Shown: positions 46,876 to 59,741 of the stretch, one piece after another | Numbering within the stretch: the stretch's first letter is position 1 | How the letters are laid out: each line of letters opens with the position of its first letter | Origin: Pseudomonadota bacterium | GTDB taxonomy: Bacteria; Pseudomonadota; Alphaproteobacteria; Reyranellales; Reyranellaceae | Assembly: GCA_018242505.1 (NCBI GenBank) | Contig: JAFEBU010000045.1 | Coordinates: 41,536-105,535 of the forward strand | Length of the DNA: 64,000 nt | Direction: 5' to 3' | The notes under the pieces: model-generated | The model's database searches: none | Seen by the model: the letters and a program-made list of their open reading frames with translations, nothing else | What the model was told of the DNA's origin: nothing | Translations under genes and position numbers: made by a program

Positions 46876-49770
46876 ATGCAGGCAGAACAGACATCGTTCC
46901 TGTCCGGCGCGAACGCGCCTTTCATCGAGGAGCTTTACGCGCGCTTCCTCGAGGATCCGAATCGCGTCGACGCGGATTGGCGCACTTTCTTCGAGGCGCT
47001 GGCCGAGGAGCGTGGCGACGTGCTGGCGGAGGTGCGCGGCGCCTCGTGGGCGCCCAACGGTGCCCGGGTGATCGATGTCCCCGATGCCGAAATGCCGCGG
47101 GCGGCGGCCAATCTCAATCTCAAGGGCGGCAACGGCGCCGCAATGCCATTCGCAGGCCGGGGCGAGGAGGCGATCCGCGCCGCCGCCTACGATACGTCGC
47201 GTGCCTTTCTGCTGATCCGCTCCTACCGCATCCGCGGCCATCTCGAGGCGGACCTCGATCCGCTCGGCCTGGTGAAGCAGGCGCCGCACCGCGAACTGGA
47301 TCCGGCGACCTACGGCTTCGGCGAGGCCGACTGGGATCGCCCGATCCTGATCTTCGGCGCCTTGGGGCTGGGCGATGTCGCCACGCTGCGCCAGATCATG
47401 GACCGGCTGCGCAAGACCTATTGCGGCAAGATCGGCGTCGAATACATGCACATCTCCGATCCCGATCAGAAGGCGTGGATCCAGGAGCGCATCGAGCATA
47501 TCGAGAACCGCACCGACTTCACGCTCGAAGGCCGGCGCATGATCCTGCAGCGCGTCGTCGAGGCGGAAGGGCTCGAGAAGTACCTTGGCCTGAAGTTCGT
47601 CGGCACCAAGCGCTTCGGCCTCGATGGCGGCGAATCGCTGATCCCCGGCATCGAACAGATCCTGAAGCGCGGCGGGCAGCTTGGCGTGCGCGAGGTGGTG
47701 ATCGGCATGCCCCATCGCGGCCGCCTCAACACCCTCGTGCATGTGATGCACAAGAGCTACACCGCGCTCTTCTCGGAATTCCAGGGCCGGCCCTCGCTGC
47801 CCGAGGAGATGCGCGGTTCGGGCGACGTGAAGTACCATCTTGGCGCCTCGGCCGATCGCGAGTTCGACGGCAACGTGATCCATCTCTCGCTCGTACCCAA
47901 CCCGTCGCACCTCGAGGCGGTGAATCCGGTGGTGCTGGGCAAGGCTCGGGCCAAGCAGGATCAGCGCCACGATAGGGAGCGCAGCCAGGTGATGGCGATC
48001 CTGATGCATGGCGACGCGGCCTTCGCCGGCCAGGGTCTGGTGGCCGAGAGCCTCGACCTCAGCGATCTCTGCGGCTATCGCATCGGCGGCACCATCCATC
48101 TGGTGGTCAACAACCAGATCGGCTTCACCACGTTGCCGACTTTCTCGCGCTCCGGACCCTATTGCACGGAGATCGCCAAAATCGTCCAGGCGCCGATCCT
48201 GCACGTGAACGGCGACTATCCGGAGGCGGTGGTGCATGCCTGCCGCATCGCCACCGAGTTCCGCCAGCGCTTCAAGCGAGACATCGTCGTCGACATGTTC
48301 TGCTACCGTCGCTACGGGCACAACGAGTCGGACGAGCCGATGTTCACCCAGCCGCTGATGTACAAGGAGATCGGCGCCCACAAGACCGTGAAGCAGGTCT
48401 ATGCCGCGCAGCTCGAGGCCGAGGGCGTCGTGACGGCGGCCGATGTCGCGGCCATGGATGCGGAGCTGCGCCAGAAGCTCGACACTGCGCTGGAGGCCGC
48501 CGCCAACTACAAGCCCAACAAGGCCGACTGGCTGGAAGGCAGATGGACGGGCTTCACGGTCGCGCCGGGCGAGGAAGATCGCAAGGGCATGACCGCTGTC
48601 GCCATCGACAAGCTCGTGGCCGTCGGCAGGGCGATCTCCGAACCGCCGGCGAATTTCGACCTCAACCGCAAGATCGTCCGTCTCCTGCAGGAGAAGCGCA
48701 AGACGATCGAGACCGGCAAGGATATCGACTGGGCGACCGGCGAGGCGCTGGCCTTCGGCACGCTGCTCGTCGAAGGCACGCCAGTGCGGTTCAGCGGCCA
48801 GGATTCGGCGCGCGGCACCTTCTCGCAGCGCCATTCGGTGCTGGTCGACCAGACCACCGAGGCCAAGTATGTGCCGCTCAACCACATTGGCGCCGATCAG
48901 GCGCATATCGAGGTGATCGACAGTCCGCTGAGTGAGGCCGGCGTCCTCGGCTTCGAGTACGGCTATTCGTCGGCCGAGCCCAATGCACTGGTGCTGTGGG
49001 AGGCGCAGTTCGGCGACTTCGCCAACGGCGCGCAGGTCATCATCGATCAGTTCCTGTGCTCGGGCGAGAGCAAGTGGCTGCGCATGGACGGCCTCGTGAT
49101 GCTCCTGCCGCACGGCTACGAGGGGCAGGGGCCCGAGCACAGCTCGGCCCGCCTGGAGCGCTACTTGCAGCTCTCCGCCGAGGACAATTGGCAGGTGATC
49201 GTGCCGACCACGCCCGCCAACTATTTCCATGCGTTACGCCGGCAGGTGCGCCGCTCCTTCCGCAAGCCGCTGATCGTCATGACGCCGAAGTCGCTGCTGC
49301 GTCACAAGGAGTGCGTGTCGACCCTGGCCGACTTCGGGCCCGGCTCGTCGTTCCGGCGCATCCTGATCGAGACCGAGACGCTTGTTGACCGCGAGAAGGT
49401 GCGCCGCGTGATCCTGTGCAGCGGCAAGGTCTACTTCGATCTCCTGGCCGAGCGGCGCAAGCGCCGGATCGACGACATCGCGATCCTGCGTGTCGAGCAG
49501 CTCTATCCGTTCCCGATCACGCGGCTCGGCGTGCGGCTTGCGCACTATCCCAATGCCGAGGTCGTGTGGTGCCAGGAGGAGCCCGAGAACATGGGCGCGT
49601 GGCACTTCGTCGACCGGCGCATCGAGCGCTCGCTTGCCGGCATCGATGTCAGGAGCAAGCGGCCGGTCTATATCGGCCGGCCCGAAGCAGCGTCGACGGC
49701 GACCGGTTCGCTGCGCACGCATCTCAAGGAACAGGCCGATCTGGTCGATCGTGCGCTCACCGTTGGCTGA
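46876..49770 (+). CDS. sucA: 2-oxoglutarate dehydrogenase E1 component
   Basis: A 964-residue thiamine-diphosphate enzyme that decarboxylates 2-oxoglutarate and reductively succinylates the E2 lipoyl group. The N-terminal SFLSGANAPFIEELYARF helix binds E2. The ThDP/Mg motif GDAAFAGQGLVAESLDLS and VNNQIGFTTLP are visible, as are RHSVLVDQTTEAKYVPLNH and MLLPHGYEGQGPEHSSARLE. The length is normal. The start is an ATG behind GGAAGGAGC. sucB follows 30 bases downstream. Confidence 0.98.
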   Translation: MQAEQTSFLSGANAPFIEELYARFLEDPNRVDADWRTFFEALAEERGDVLAEVRGASWAPNGARVIDVPDAEMPRAAANLNLKGGNGAAMPFAGRGEEAIRAAAYDTSRAFLLIRSYRIRGHLEADLDPLGLVKQAPHRELDPATYGFGEADWDRPILIFGALGLGDVATLRQIMDRLRKTYCGKIGVEYMHISDPDQKAWIQERIEHIENRTDFTLEGRRMILQRVVEAEGLEKYLGLKFVGTKRFGLDGGESLIPGIEQILKRGGQLGVREVVIGMPHRGRLNTLVHVMHKSYTALFSEFQGRPSLPEEMRGSGDVKYHLGASADREFDGNVIHLSLVPNPSHLEAVNPVVLGKARAKQDQRHDRERSQVMAILMHGDAAFAGQGLVAESLDLSDLCGYRIGGTIHLVVNNQIGFTTLPTFSRSGPYCTEIAKIVQAPILHVNGDYPEAVVHACRIATEFRQRFKRDIVVDMFCYRRYGHNESDEPMFTQPLMYKEIGAHKTVKQVYAAQLEAEGVVTAADVAAMDAELRQKLDTALEAAANYKPNKADWLEGRWTGFTVAPGEEDRKGMTAVAIDKLVAVGRAISEPPANFDLNRKIVRLLQEKRKTIETGKDIDWATGEALAFGTLLVEGTPVRFSGQDSARGTFSQRHSVLVDQTTEAKYVPLNHIGADQAHIEVIDSPLSEAGVLGFEYGYSSAEPNALVLWEAQFGDFANGAQVIIDQFLCSGESKWLRMDGLVMLLPHGYEGQGPEHSSARLERYLQLSAEDNWQVIVPTTPANYFHALRRQVRRSFRKPLIVMTPKSLLRHKECVSTLADFGPGSSFRRILIETETLVDREKVRRVILCSGKVYFDLLAERRKRRIDDIAILRVEQLYPFPITRLGVRLAHYPNAEVVWCQEEPENMGAWHFVDRRIERSLAGIDVRSKRPVYIGRPEAASTATGSLRTHLKEQADLVDRALTVG

Positions 49771-49800
49771 CGACGCGGCGCCGAAGGAGGTTATTTAGTC

Positions 49801-51060
49801 ATGGCTGTCGAGATCAAGGTCCCGGCACTGGGTGAGTCCGTCACCGAGGCGACCGTCGCCAAATGGCTGGTGAAGGCGGGCGATGCGGTGGCGGTCGATC
49901 AGCCGCTGTGCGAGCTCGAGACCGACAAGGTGACGGTCGAGGTCAACGCGACCGTGGCCGGCACCATGGCCGATCTCGCCGTGGCGGAAGGTGCCACGGT
50001 GCAGGTGGGCGGCGTGCTGTGCCATATCGAGGCGGGCGCCGGTGCGCCTGCGGGCGCTGCTGCTCCTGCCCCGGCCGCGCCTCCGCCGCCGAAGCCGGCG
50101 GCCGCCGTGCCGCCTGCGGTCCATACTGCGCCGGCGCCGGTCCTGGCCGGGGTCGGACCGGGCGCCGATCTCGCTGCCTCCGGGCCGGCCGCGCGCAAGC
50201 TTGCGGACGAGAAGGGCGTTGCTGCGTCGGCGATCCAGCCGACGGGCAAGGACGGCCGGGCCACCAAGGCCGATGTGCTGGCCGCGCTGCAGTCCGTTCC
50301 CACGCCGAGCGCCGCCCCTGCCGCCAGGCCCGCCGTTCCGGCCGGGCCGCGGCCGCGCGCCGACCGCGAGGAGCGCGTGCGCATGACGCGGTTGCGCCGC
50401 ACCATCGCCAATCGGCTGAAGGAAGCGCAGAACACGGCGGCCATGCTCACCACCTTCAACGAGGTGGACATGACCAACGTCATGGCGCTGCGCGAGCGGC
50501 TGAAGGAGGATTTCGAGAAGAAGCATGGCGCGCGGCTGGGCTTCATGTCCTTCTTCGTCAAGGCCTGCATCGCCGGCCTCAAGGAGCTGCCGGCCGTCAA
50601 CGCCGAGATCGAAGGCGACGAGCTCGTCTACAAGAACTACTACGATATCGGCGTTGCTGTCGGCACGCCCAACGGCCTGGTCGTGCCGGTGCTGCGCGAT
50701 GCCGATGTCCTGGGCTTCGGCGAGATCGAGAAGGGCATCGCCGAGCTCGGTCGCAAGGCGCGCGATGGCAAGCTCTCGATCGCCGACCTGACGGGCGGCA
50801 CGTTCACCATCTCCAACGGCGGCGTCTACGGCTCGTTGATGTCGACGCCGATCCTGAATCCGCCGCAGTCCGGCATCCTCGGCATGCACAAGATCCAGCA
50901 GCGGCCGATGGTGTTGGGCGGCGAGATCAAGGTGCGCCCGATGATGTATCTGGCGCTCTCCTACGATCACCGCATCATCGACGGTCGCGAGGCCGTGCTG
51001 TTCCTGGTGCGCGTAAAGGAATGCATCGAAGACCCTGAGCGGCTGTTGCTGGGGGTCTGA
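49801..51060 (+). CDS. sucB: 2-oxoglutarate dehydrogenase E2 (dihydrolipoyl succinyltransferase)
   Basis: A 419-residue E2 core protein. One lipoyl domain carries Lys43 in [10 protein letters not shown]. An Ala/Pro-rich linker follows, then the E3/E1-binding domain at about 120-160 ([13 protein letters not shown]), and the catalytic domain with His in [13 protein letters not shown]. It transfers the succinyl group to CoA. The ribosome site GGAGG precedes the ATG. lpdA follows after 106 bases. Confidence 0.98.
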   Translation: MAVEIKVPALGESVTEATVAKWLVKAGDAVAVDQPLCELETDKVTVEVNATVAGTMADLAVAEGATVQVGGVLCHIEAGAGAPAGAAAPAPAAPPPPKPAAAVPPAVHTAPAPVLAGVGPGADLAASGPAARKLADEKGVAASAIQPTGKDGRATKADVLAALQSVPTPSAAPAARPAVPAGPRPRADREERVRMTRLRRTIANRLKEAQNTAAMLTTFNEVDMTNVMALRERLKEDFEKKHGARLGFMSFFVKACIAGLKELPAVNAEIEGDELVYKNYYDIGVAVGTPNGLVVPVLRDADVLGFGEIEKGIAELGRKARDGKLSIADLTGGTFTISNGGVYGSLMSTPILNPPQSGILGMHKIQQRPMVLGGEIKVRPMMYLALSYDHRIIDGREAVLFLVRVKECIEDPERLLLGV

Positions 51061-51166
51061 GCTTCAACAAACCGGCGTCACCGGGCGCGGCGGGGACTCT
51101 TTGGTGATCGGCAAGGACCCTGGTTCCGCTCGGAGATGATACCTGTGTGAACGATCGCGGTGACTC

Positions 51167-52579
51167 ATGGCAAACGAACCTTTTGATCTGGTCGTGATCG
51201 GTGCCGGGCCGGGCGGCTACGTGGCGGCGATCCGCGCGGCGCAGCTTGGCATGAAGGTGGCGGTGGTCGAGAAGCGTGCGACCTTCGGTGGAACATGCCT
51301 GAACGTCGGCTGCATCCCCTCGAAAGCGTTGCTGCAGTCCTCGCACCTCTTCGAGCAGGCAGGCCATGATCTCGCCGTGCATGGCATCCAGCTCGGCGCC
51401 CCCCAGCTCGACTTCGCGCAGCTCATGAAGCGCAAGGCCGATGTCGTGGAGGCCACCACCAAGGGCGTCGCCTTCCTGTTCAAGAAGAACAAGATCGCGG
51501 CCTTCCAGGGGACCGGCCGCATCGAGAAGGCCGGATCGGTCGCCGTCCTCGGCGAGGATGGCGCGGTCAGGGAGACGCTCTCGACCAGGAACATCCTGAT
51601 CGCTTCGGGCTCGGAAGCGACACCGCTGCCGGGCGTTACGATCGACGAGAAGAAGATCGTCTCCTCCACCGGCGCGCTGGAGCTTGCCGAGGTGCCCAAG
51701 CGGCTGGTCGTCGTGGGCGCAGGCATCATCGGACTGGAGCTGGGGTCGGTCTGGCGTCGCCTGGGATCGGACGTGACGGTGATCGAGTTTCTCGACCGCA
51801 TCGTGCCCGGCGTCGACGACGAGATCACGAAGCACTTCCAGCGTGCGCTTGCCAGGCAGGGCCTGAAGTTCAAGCTGGGCTCGAAGGTGACCAAGGCCGA
51901 GCTGTCGCCGGCCGGCGTCACGCTCACCGTCGAACCGGCCAAGGGCGGTCCGGCCGAGACGCTCGAGGCCGATGTGGTACTGGTATCGATTGGCCGGCGG
52001 CCCTATGTCGAAGGTCTGGGTCTCGACAAGGCCGGCGTGAAGCTCTCGCCGCGCGGCCGCATCGAGGTCGACGCGCATTTCCAGACCTCGGTGCCCGGCA
52101 TCTATGCCATCGGCGATGCCATCGACGGGCCCATGCTCGCGCATAAGGCAAGCGAGGATGGCGTTGCCTGCGTCGAGACGCTGGCAGGCCAGAAGGGCCA
52201 CGTGAACTGGGACCTCGTGCCCTCGATCATCTACACCCAGCCCGAGGTGGCGTGGGTCGGCAAGACCGAGGAACAGCTCAAGGCTGACGGCGTCGCCTAC
52301 AAGATCGGCAAATATCCCTTCACTGCCGATCCGCGCAGCCGTGCCAATGCCGCCACCGAGGGTTTCGTGAAGGTGCTGGCCGACAAGGCCACCGACCGGG
52401 TGCTGGGCGTGCATATCATCGGCGCGGAAGCGGGAACCATGATCGCCGAGGCCGCGTTGGCGATGGAGTTCTCGGCCTCGGCCGAGGATATCGGCCGCGT
52501 CTGCCATGCCCATCCCACGGTGAACGAGGCGATGAAAGAGGCGGCGCTTGCCGCCTGGGACAAGCCGATTCATCTGTGA
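51167..52579 (+). CDS. lpdA: Dihydrolipoyl dehydrogenase (E3)
   Basis: A 470-residue FAD-dependent E3 that reoxidises the lipoyl groups of E2, and possibly GcvH, with NAD. The FAD motif is VIGAGPGGYVAA, the redox disulfide is Cys44-Cys49 in GGTCLNVGCIPSKALL, the NAD motif is VVVGAGIIGLELGSVW, and the catalytic His is in CHAHPTVNEAM. Its position ends the TCA block. The glycine cleavage L protein is not otherwise seen in the window, so this E3 may serve both complexes. Confidence 0.97.
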   Translation: MANEPFDLVVIGAGPGGYVAAIRAAQLGMKVAVVEKRATFGGTCLNVGCIPSKALLQSSHLFEQAGHDLAVHGIQLGAPQLDFAQLMKRKADVVEATTKGVAFLFKKNKIAAFQGTGRIEKAGSVAVLGEDGAVRETLSTRNILIASGSEATPLPGVTIDEKKIVSSTGALELAEVPKRLVVVGAGIIGLELGSVWRRLGSDVTVIEFLDRIVPGVDDEITKHFQRALARQGLKFKLGSKVTKAELSPAGVTLTVEPAKGGPAETLEADVVLVSIGRRPYVEGLGLDKAGVKLSPRGRIEVDAHFQTSVPGIYAIGDAIDGPMLAHKASEDGVACVETLAGQKGHVNWDLVPSIIYTQPEVAWVGKTEEQLKADGVAYKIGKYPFTADPRSRANAATEGFVKVLADKATDRVLGVHIIGAEAGTMIAEAALAMEFSASAEDIGRVCHAHPTVNEAMKEAALAAWDKPIHL

Positions 52580-52676
52580 TCATGATTCGGAGAGCGCGTG
52601 CCATTCCGGTGGCGCTCATGCTCTTGTGGACCACGACCTCCGGCTCGCTGCAGGCGCATATGAAGGCCCCGAACGA

Positions 52677-52693
52677 GCGGGCTGGAAGCCCGC
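52677..52693. repeat. REP-like GC-rich palindrome
   Basis: GCGGGCT-GGA-AGCCCGC is a perfect 7-bp hairpin in the 181-base gap after lpdA. The unit (AGCGGGCTGGAAGCCCGCGGTCC) resembles extragenic palindromes found in many copies in other GC-rich genomes. I see only one copy in this window. It lacks a U-tract, so it is a weak terminator candidate. Confidence 0.45.
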
Positions 52694-52760
52694 GGTCCGA
52701 GAGAGCGCCACTTCAGCGCGCAGGTTAATGGGCGCAATGATGCGCTCCGATGAGGGTCCT

Positions 52761-53027
52761 ATGCGAAAGCCGTTGATGGTGCTCGCGATCGTTGCCTGCC
52801 TGATCATGTCGGTGGTCGGCGGGCTGCTGCCGATCCTGCAGGGATGGATCTTCTTCGTGCTGGCGCTCTACCTCTTCGCCACCGAATTCGACAGCGGCCG
52901 GCGCTATGTGAAGATGGCGCGCCGCCGCTGGCCGGCACTCTCGCGCTGGATCTCGAAGGCGCGCGGCCACCGCTGGGCGCCACGCCATCTGCACGAGTTC
53001 GACGATCTCACCGATCCGTCGAAGTGA
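52761..53027 (+). CDS. Small membrane protein, PGPGW-like
   Basis: An 88-residue protein with two membrane segments (LMVLAIVACLIMSVVGGLL and GWIFFVLALYLFATEF) around a short PILQGW turn, followed by a basic cytoplasmic tail (MARRRWPALSRWISKARG). This matches the layout of PGPGW-type small membrane proteins of unknown role. The ATG at 52761 has GAGGG 5 bases upstream; longer in-frame starts upstream run through the lpdA end. It is convergent with the anti-sigma gene. Confidence 0.75.
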   Translation: MRKPLMVLAIVACLIMSVVGGLLPILQGWIFFVLALYLFATEFDSGRRYVKMARRRWPALSRWISKARGHRWAPRHLHEFDDLTDPSK

Positions 53028-53034
53028 CGCTCAA

Positions 53035-53844
53035 TCAGTCCTTCTTCGCACCGGCCTGGCCGCCGCCCAGGCCGTGATAGACCGCCTCGGCGATCGGCAG
53101 CAGCTCGTCGCGTGAGAGGGCCCCGGTGACAGCGAAGCCGAAGCCCTGGTCGATCCAGGCGAAGGTCGAGGTCTCTCCCTCGTGCTGGAAGCGGAACGCG
53201 GTCTCGCTGCCCTCGGCAGCGCGGACATAGACGGTGAGCCGCTTGCCCGTCGGGTCGTCGTACATGAGCTGCGCGGCAGCGCCATTGCCTGAAGGCAACA
53301 GGCGGCCGCCCATCAGGCGATAGCCGAAAGGGGCGAGATCGGGCGCGACCAGCGGCTTGCCGAGCCGGCGCGACAGCCATTGCAGCAGATGAGCCTCGTG
53401 CCGGGCGTCGACCTCGACCGGATGGGCGATTTCGGCCACGAAGACGCGGTAGGCGGCCGAAGCATTCTCCGCGACCGTCGTCGTGGCCGGTGTCGCGTGC
53501 GCCGCGGCCGTGTCGATCCGGTGTGCCGCCATCCAGCCGGTGCCCACGCCGCCGGCAAACAGCAGCAGGGCCGCCGCGGCGGCGCCCAGCCGCCATCCCC
53601 AGCGCCGCCGCCGCGCGCCCCGGATATTGGCGATCCACAGTCGGGGCGGAATCGGCTCGGCGAACTTGCCCTCGAGCTGGCCGCGCAGCGCCTCGCGCTG
53701 GCGCCGCTCCAGCGCTACACGCTCGCGCACGTCAGGGTGTTGCGCGAGATGGGCCTCGATCTCGACCAGCCGTTCGCCGGTCACGCGGCCATCGACATAG
53801 GCCTGCAGCTCTTCTTCCCTGATCGCGGCATCCTTGCCGGTCAT
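53035..53844 (-). CDS. Anti-sigma factor (transmembrane, RsiW-like)
   Basis: A 269-residue protein. The N-terminal EEELQAYVDGRVTGERLVEIEAHL is the anti-sigma helix segment; it lacks the HxxxCxxC zinc motif in full, having only the His. A single membrane helix follows at about 82-105 (LGAAAAALLLFAGGVGTGWM) and then a periplasmic sensor domain of about 160 residues. It should bind the ECF sigma factor encoded just upstream, whose stop overlaps its ATG by 4 bases. Confidence 0.88.
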   Translation of the reverse strand: MTGKDAAIREEELQAYVDGRVTGERLVEIEAHLAQHPDVRERVALERRQREALRGQLEGKFAEPIPPRLWIANIRGARRRRWGWRLGAAAAALLLFAGGVGTGWMAAHRIDTAAAHATPATTTVAENASAAYRVFVAEIAHPVEVDARHEAHLLQWLSRRLGKPLVAPDLAPFGYRLMGGRLLPSGNGAAAQLMYDDPTGKRLTVYVRAAEGSETAFRFQHEGETSTFAWIDQGFGFAVTGALSRDELLPIAEAVYHGLGGGQAGAKKD

Positions 53845-54347
53845 TTCACTCTCCGCAGCAACGTCGTCCTGCCGGTTTCGACGATGGACCGCAGCCGTTG
53901 GCGCGCGCGCGAGAGGCGCGACATCACCGTGCCGATCGGCATGCCGAGGATGCGCGCAGCCTCGTCGTAGGAGAAATCCTCGACGCCGACCAGCAACAGC
54001 AGCGACTTCTGCTCCTCAGGCAGCTGGTCGAGGGCCGCCAGCACGTCATGGACCTCGAGCGTCGTCTCCTGTCGCGCCGGACTCCCGGGCAGAGCGTCTT
54101 CATCCATTGCGACCGGCGCGCCGCGGCGGCGATTCTGCCGCCAGCGGCTGATGTAGAGGTTGCGCTGGATGGCGAACAGCCACGCCCGCAGATCGCCGTC
54201 CGGCCGACGCAGCGCCCAGCGCGACAGCGCCCGCTCCAGTGTGTCCTGCACGAGGTCGTCGGCCCGTTCGTGGTCGCGCAGCAGGGCATAGGCGTAACGA
54301 CGCAACGCCGGAATCTGCTGCTCGAGAAGGGCGGCGATCTCGGCCAT
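53841..54347 (-). CDS. ECF-type RNA polymerase sigma factor
   Basis: A 168-residue two-domain sigma factor. Region 2 is LRRYAYALLRDHERADDLVQDTLERAL with -10 recognition in LFAIQRNLYISRWR. Region 4 is ALDQLPEEQKSLLLLVGVEDFSYDEAARILGMPIGTVMSRLSRAR. It directs RNA polymerase to stress-type promoters and is coupled to the overlapping anti-sigma gene. A secreted-protein gene with an ECF-like promoter lies 73 bases upstream and may be its target. Confidence 0.92.
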   Translation of the reverse strand: MAEIAALLEQQIPALRRYAYALLRDHERADDLVQDTLERALSRWALRRPDGDLRAWLFAIQRNLYISRWRQNRRRGAPVAMDEDALPGSPARQETTLEVHDVLAALDQLPEEQKSLLLLVGVEDFSYDEAARILGMPIGTVMSRLSRARQRLRSIVETGRTTLLRRVK

Positions 54348-54420
54348 CAGGCGATAGTCTATGCGTAAAGGGGACGCCGGTGGTCAGGCGTTCGGGATGC
54401 TCGCCGACGCCCCAGCCGTG

Positions 54421-54804
54421 TCAGGGCCGGGCGACGTGCCAGGCGCCGTTCAGGAAGCCATCGCCGGTGGTGTCGCCGGGCTTGGTGTCCTTGACCCAGC
54501 CATAGACCGGCTTGCCCTTGTAGGCCCACTGCTTCAGCCCATCGTCGCGGGTGACCATCGACCAGGCGCCGGACTCCTTGGCGCCGTCGGCAACCAGGAG
54601 CGGCGGCCAGTTCTTGGCGCATGGCCCGTTACAGGCCGACTTGCCGGCCGTGTCCTTGTCGAAGGTGTAGAGCGTCATGCCCTTGGCATCGACGAACATG
54701 CCGTTCCTGGCCATCGGCGCCATCGCGGCGGGTTCGGCGGCAAAAGCGGCGCCCGAGGCGGCAAAGGCCAGGACAAAGGCGGTATACGCAAGCGTTCTCA
54801 GCAT
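54421..54804 (-). CDS. Secreted repeat protein, COG4315-like
   Basis: A 127-residue exported protein. A signal peptide (LRTLAYTAFVLAFAASGAAF, cleavage near AAE) precedes two copies of the Y-x-[FWY]-x-x-D repeat family motif: GMTLYTFDKDTAGKSAC and KPVYGWVKDTKPGDTTGDG. The pair of cysteines in SACNGPCAKNWPPL is characteristic. The function of the family is unclear; it is often next to ECF sigma genes. The ATG at 54804 has GGAGGAGAG upstream. It is the first gene of the likely three-gene stress operon. Confidence 0.85.
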   Translation of the reverse strand: MLRTLAYTAFVLAFAASGAAFAAEPAAMAPMARNGMFVDAKGMTLYTFDKDTAGKSACNGPCAKNWPPLLVADGAKESGAWSMVTRDDGLKQWAYKGKPVYGWVKDTKPGDTTGDGFLNGAWHVARP

Positions 54805-54839
54805 CTCTCTCCTCCGTGCGGATGTTGGTGCACGAGGGA

Positions 54840-54867
54840 GAGACGCCTGGACGGAACGTTTATTCCC
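54840..54867 (-). promoter_or_regulatory. Candidate ECF sigma-dependent promoter
   Basis: On the minus strand GGGAATAAAC (54867-54858) and CGTCTC (54845-54840) are spaced like an ECF -35/-10 pair (14 bases between GGGAATAA and CGTCTC). The start would be about 30 bases before the ATG at 54804. GGGAATAA-type -35 boxes with CGT-type -10 boxes are typical of ECF groups, so autoregulation by the neighbouring sigma factor is plausible. Confidence 0.5.
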
Positions 54868-54895
54868 GCTCTCCTTGAATAAATTGCGGTCCGAT

Positions 54896-55837
<942 letters not shown>

Positions 55838-55842
55838 GCGTG

Positions 55843-56589
55843 CTACTCGGGCAGGTCGAGCCAGGCGCGGATGGTGTTCTCCAGCACCTTGGCGAGGAAA
55901 AAGAGGAGCTCGGTCGCCATGTCCGGGCCGAACGCCTCGGGGTTGCGCGAGCCGAAGCACATCACGCCGTCGGGCGAGCCGGAAGAGACGCGCAGGCGCA
56001 ACAGCACGTCGGACTGCACGAAGCGGGCGATCTCGCCGAAAAAGGCTTCCTCGCCGCTGATGTTGCTGCGCAGCCGTGCATGCTTGTCGGGGCCGATCGC
56101 GGCGTCGATCGCGCCCGGCGCGAGGACGTAGATGCCGCGCACCGATGCCGCCTTCTTCGGTGCATCGGCCGTCGCCTCGATCGCGATGGTGACGAAGTCG
56201 ACATCCAGCAGCTCGGGCAGCTCGTGGGTGGCGACATGGATCATCTTCTCGAAGGTCGGGGCCTGGATGATGCTGATGACCGCCGCCTGGATGCGGTTCT
56301 GGACGATCTGGTTCTGCTTGGAGTTGGCGATGATCTCGGTGCGCTCGCTCTTCAGCCGGTCGATCTCCGAGCGCAGGCGCCTCAGGATCGCCTGCTGCAT
56401 GTCGATGACGCCCGGCCCTTGCACGGCCGAGGCGAGGCCAAGCTCGCCGGCAAGCTCGATATGCTTGGCAAAGAAGTCGGGGTGGGCCCTGAGATAGGCC
56501 ACGACGTCGTCCGATGTGATCAGCTTCACCTGCCGGCCCGACCCGTCGGGCGCGATCACGGAGCCGTCTGTTCCTCTCCCGCTCGCCAT
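55843..56589 (-). CDS. DUF484 (GAF-like) family protein
   Basis: A 248-residue cytoplasmic protein. DVVAYLRAHPDFFAKHIEL is the N-terminal DUF484 signature, followed by a coiled coil (RRLRSEIDRLKSERTEII) and a GAF-like domain ending in SPDGVMCFGSRNPEAFGPDM. Its exact role is unknown, but it is regularly encoded next to xerC, as here. It sits between fsa and xerC on the minus strand. Confidence 0.9.
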   Translation of the reverse strand: MASGRGTDGSVIAPDGSGRQVKLITSDDVVAYLRAHPDFFAKHIELAGELGLASAVQGPGVIDMQQAILRRLRSEIDRLKSERTEIIANSKQNQIVQNRIQAAVISIIQAPTFEKMIHVATHELPELLDVDFVTIAIEATADAPKKAASVRGIYVLAPGAIDAAIGPDKHARLRSNISGEEAFFGEIARFVQSDVLLRLRVSSGSPDGVMCFGSRNPEAFGPDMATELLFFLAKVLENTIRAWLDLPE

Positions 56590-56607
56590 GCTCCCCTGTC
56601 TCCCGGC

Positions 56608-57264
56608 CTAGAGGATAGACTGGCCGGTCTTGGCCCAGTCGTCGAGGAAGGCTTTCAGGCCGTTGTCGGTCAGCACATGCTTGAAGAGGCCGCGCAGGAC
56701 GCTGGGCGGCATGGTGGAGACATGGGCGCCGAGCTTGGCGGCCTGCAGCACATGCTGGCCGTGTCGCACCGATGCGACGAGCACTTGCGTCTTGTACTCG
56801 GGATACTGGCGGAAGATCGTCATGATCTCGGCGATGAGATACATGCCGTCCTGGCCGATGTCATCGAGACGGCCGACGAACGGCGAGACGAAGGTGGCGC
56901 CGGCCTTGGCCGCGAGCAGCGCCTGCGCCGCCGAGAAGCAGAGCGTGACGTTGACCATCGTGCCCTCGGACACGAGCACTTTGCAGGTCTTGAGGCCGTC
57001 CGGCGTGAGCGGCACCTTCACCGCCACGTTCTTGGCGATCTTGGCCAGCTTCCTGCCTTCCTCAAGCATCTTCTTGTGGTCGGTCGAGACGGTCTCGGCG
57101 CTGACCGGTCCCGGCACGATGGCGCAGACCTCCTTGATCACTTCCAGCATCGGCCGGCCGGACTTCATGATCAGGGAAGGATTGGTGGTGACCCCATCCA
57201 GCAGTCCCGACGCGGCGAGGTCCTTGATCTCGGCGACATCGGCGGTATCGACGAAGAACTTCAT
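56608..57264 (-). CDS. fsa: Fructose-6-phosphate aldolase / transaldolase-family protein
   Basis: A 218-residue short transaldolase-family TIM barrel. The N-terminus [13 protein letters not shown], the Schiff-base lysine in [12 protein letters not shown] and [16 protein letters not shown] match the TalC/FSA subfamily. It may act as a fructose-6-phosphate aldolase or as a true transaldolase; sequence alone does not decide. The ATG at 57264 is chosen for the family N-terminus. Only 13 bases separate it from the proposed priA start on the other strand. Confidence 0.92.
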   Translation of the reverse strand: MKFFVDTADVAEIKDLAASGLLDGVTTNPSLIMKSGRPMLEVIKEVCAIVPGPVSAETVSTDHKKMLEEGRKLAKIAKNVAVKVPLTPDGLKTCKVLVSEGTMVNVTLCFSAAQALLAAKAGATFVSPFVGRLDDIGQDGMYLIAEIMTIFRQYPEYKTQVLVASVRHGQHVLQAAKLGAHVSTMPPSVLRGLFKHVLTDNGLKAFLDDWAKTGQSIL

Positions 57265-57277
57265 ATAAAATACCCCA

Positions 57278-59557
<2,280 letters not shown>

Positions 59558-59741
59558 CGGGGGGATGCGGAAAAGGCAGGTAATACGGGCCTTTAGCAAT
59601 CTTGCGCCGGGAAAGGGCGCATGGTAGCAACGCGCGCTTTTCCGGCCCGGGGCGGCACGCGACGAGGGGCGTTTCAGTCGGAAAAGAGTAGGATTTCCAA
59701 GAGCTTACCAGCCAGCCAACGGCAGGGGAGAGGCCTTCGAC

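Noticed and set aside
46867..49230. 787-residue open frame antisense to sucA
   Set aside because: It is fully covered by a well-conserved sucA and shows no protein-like motifs.
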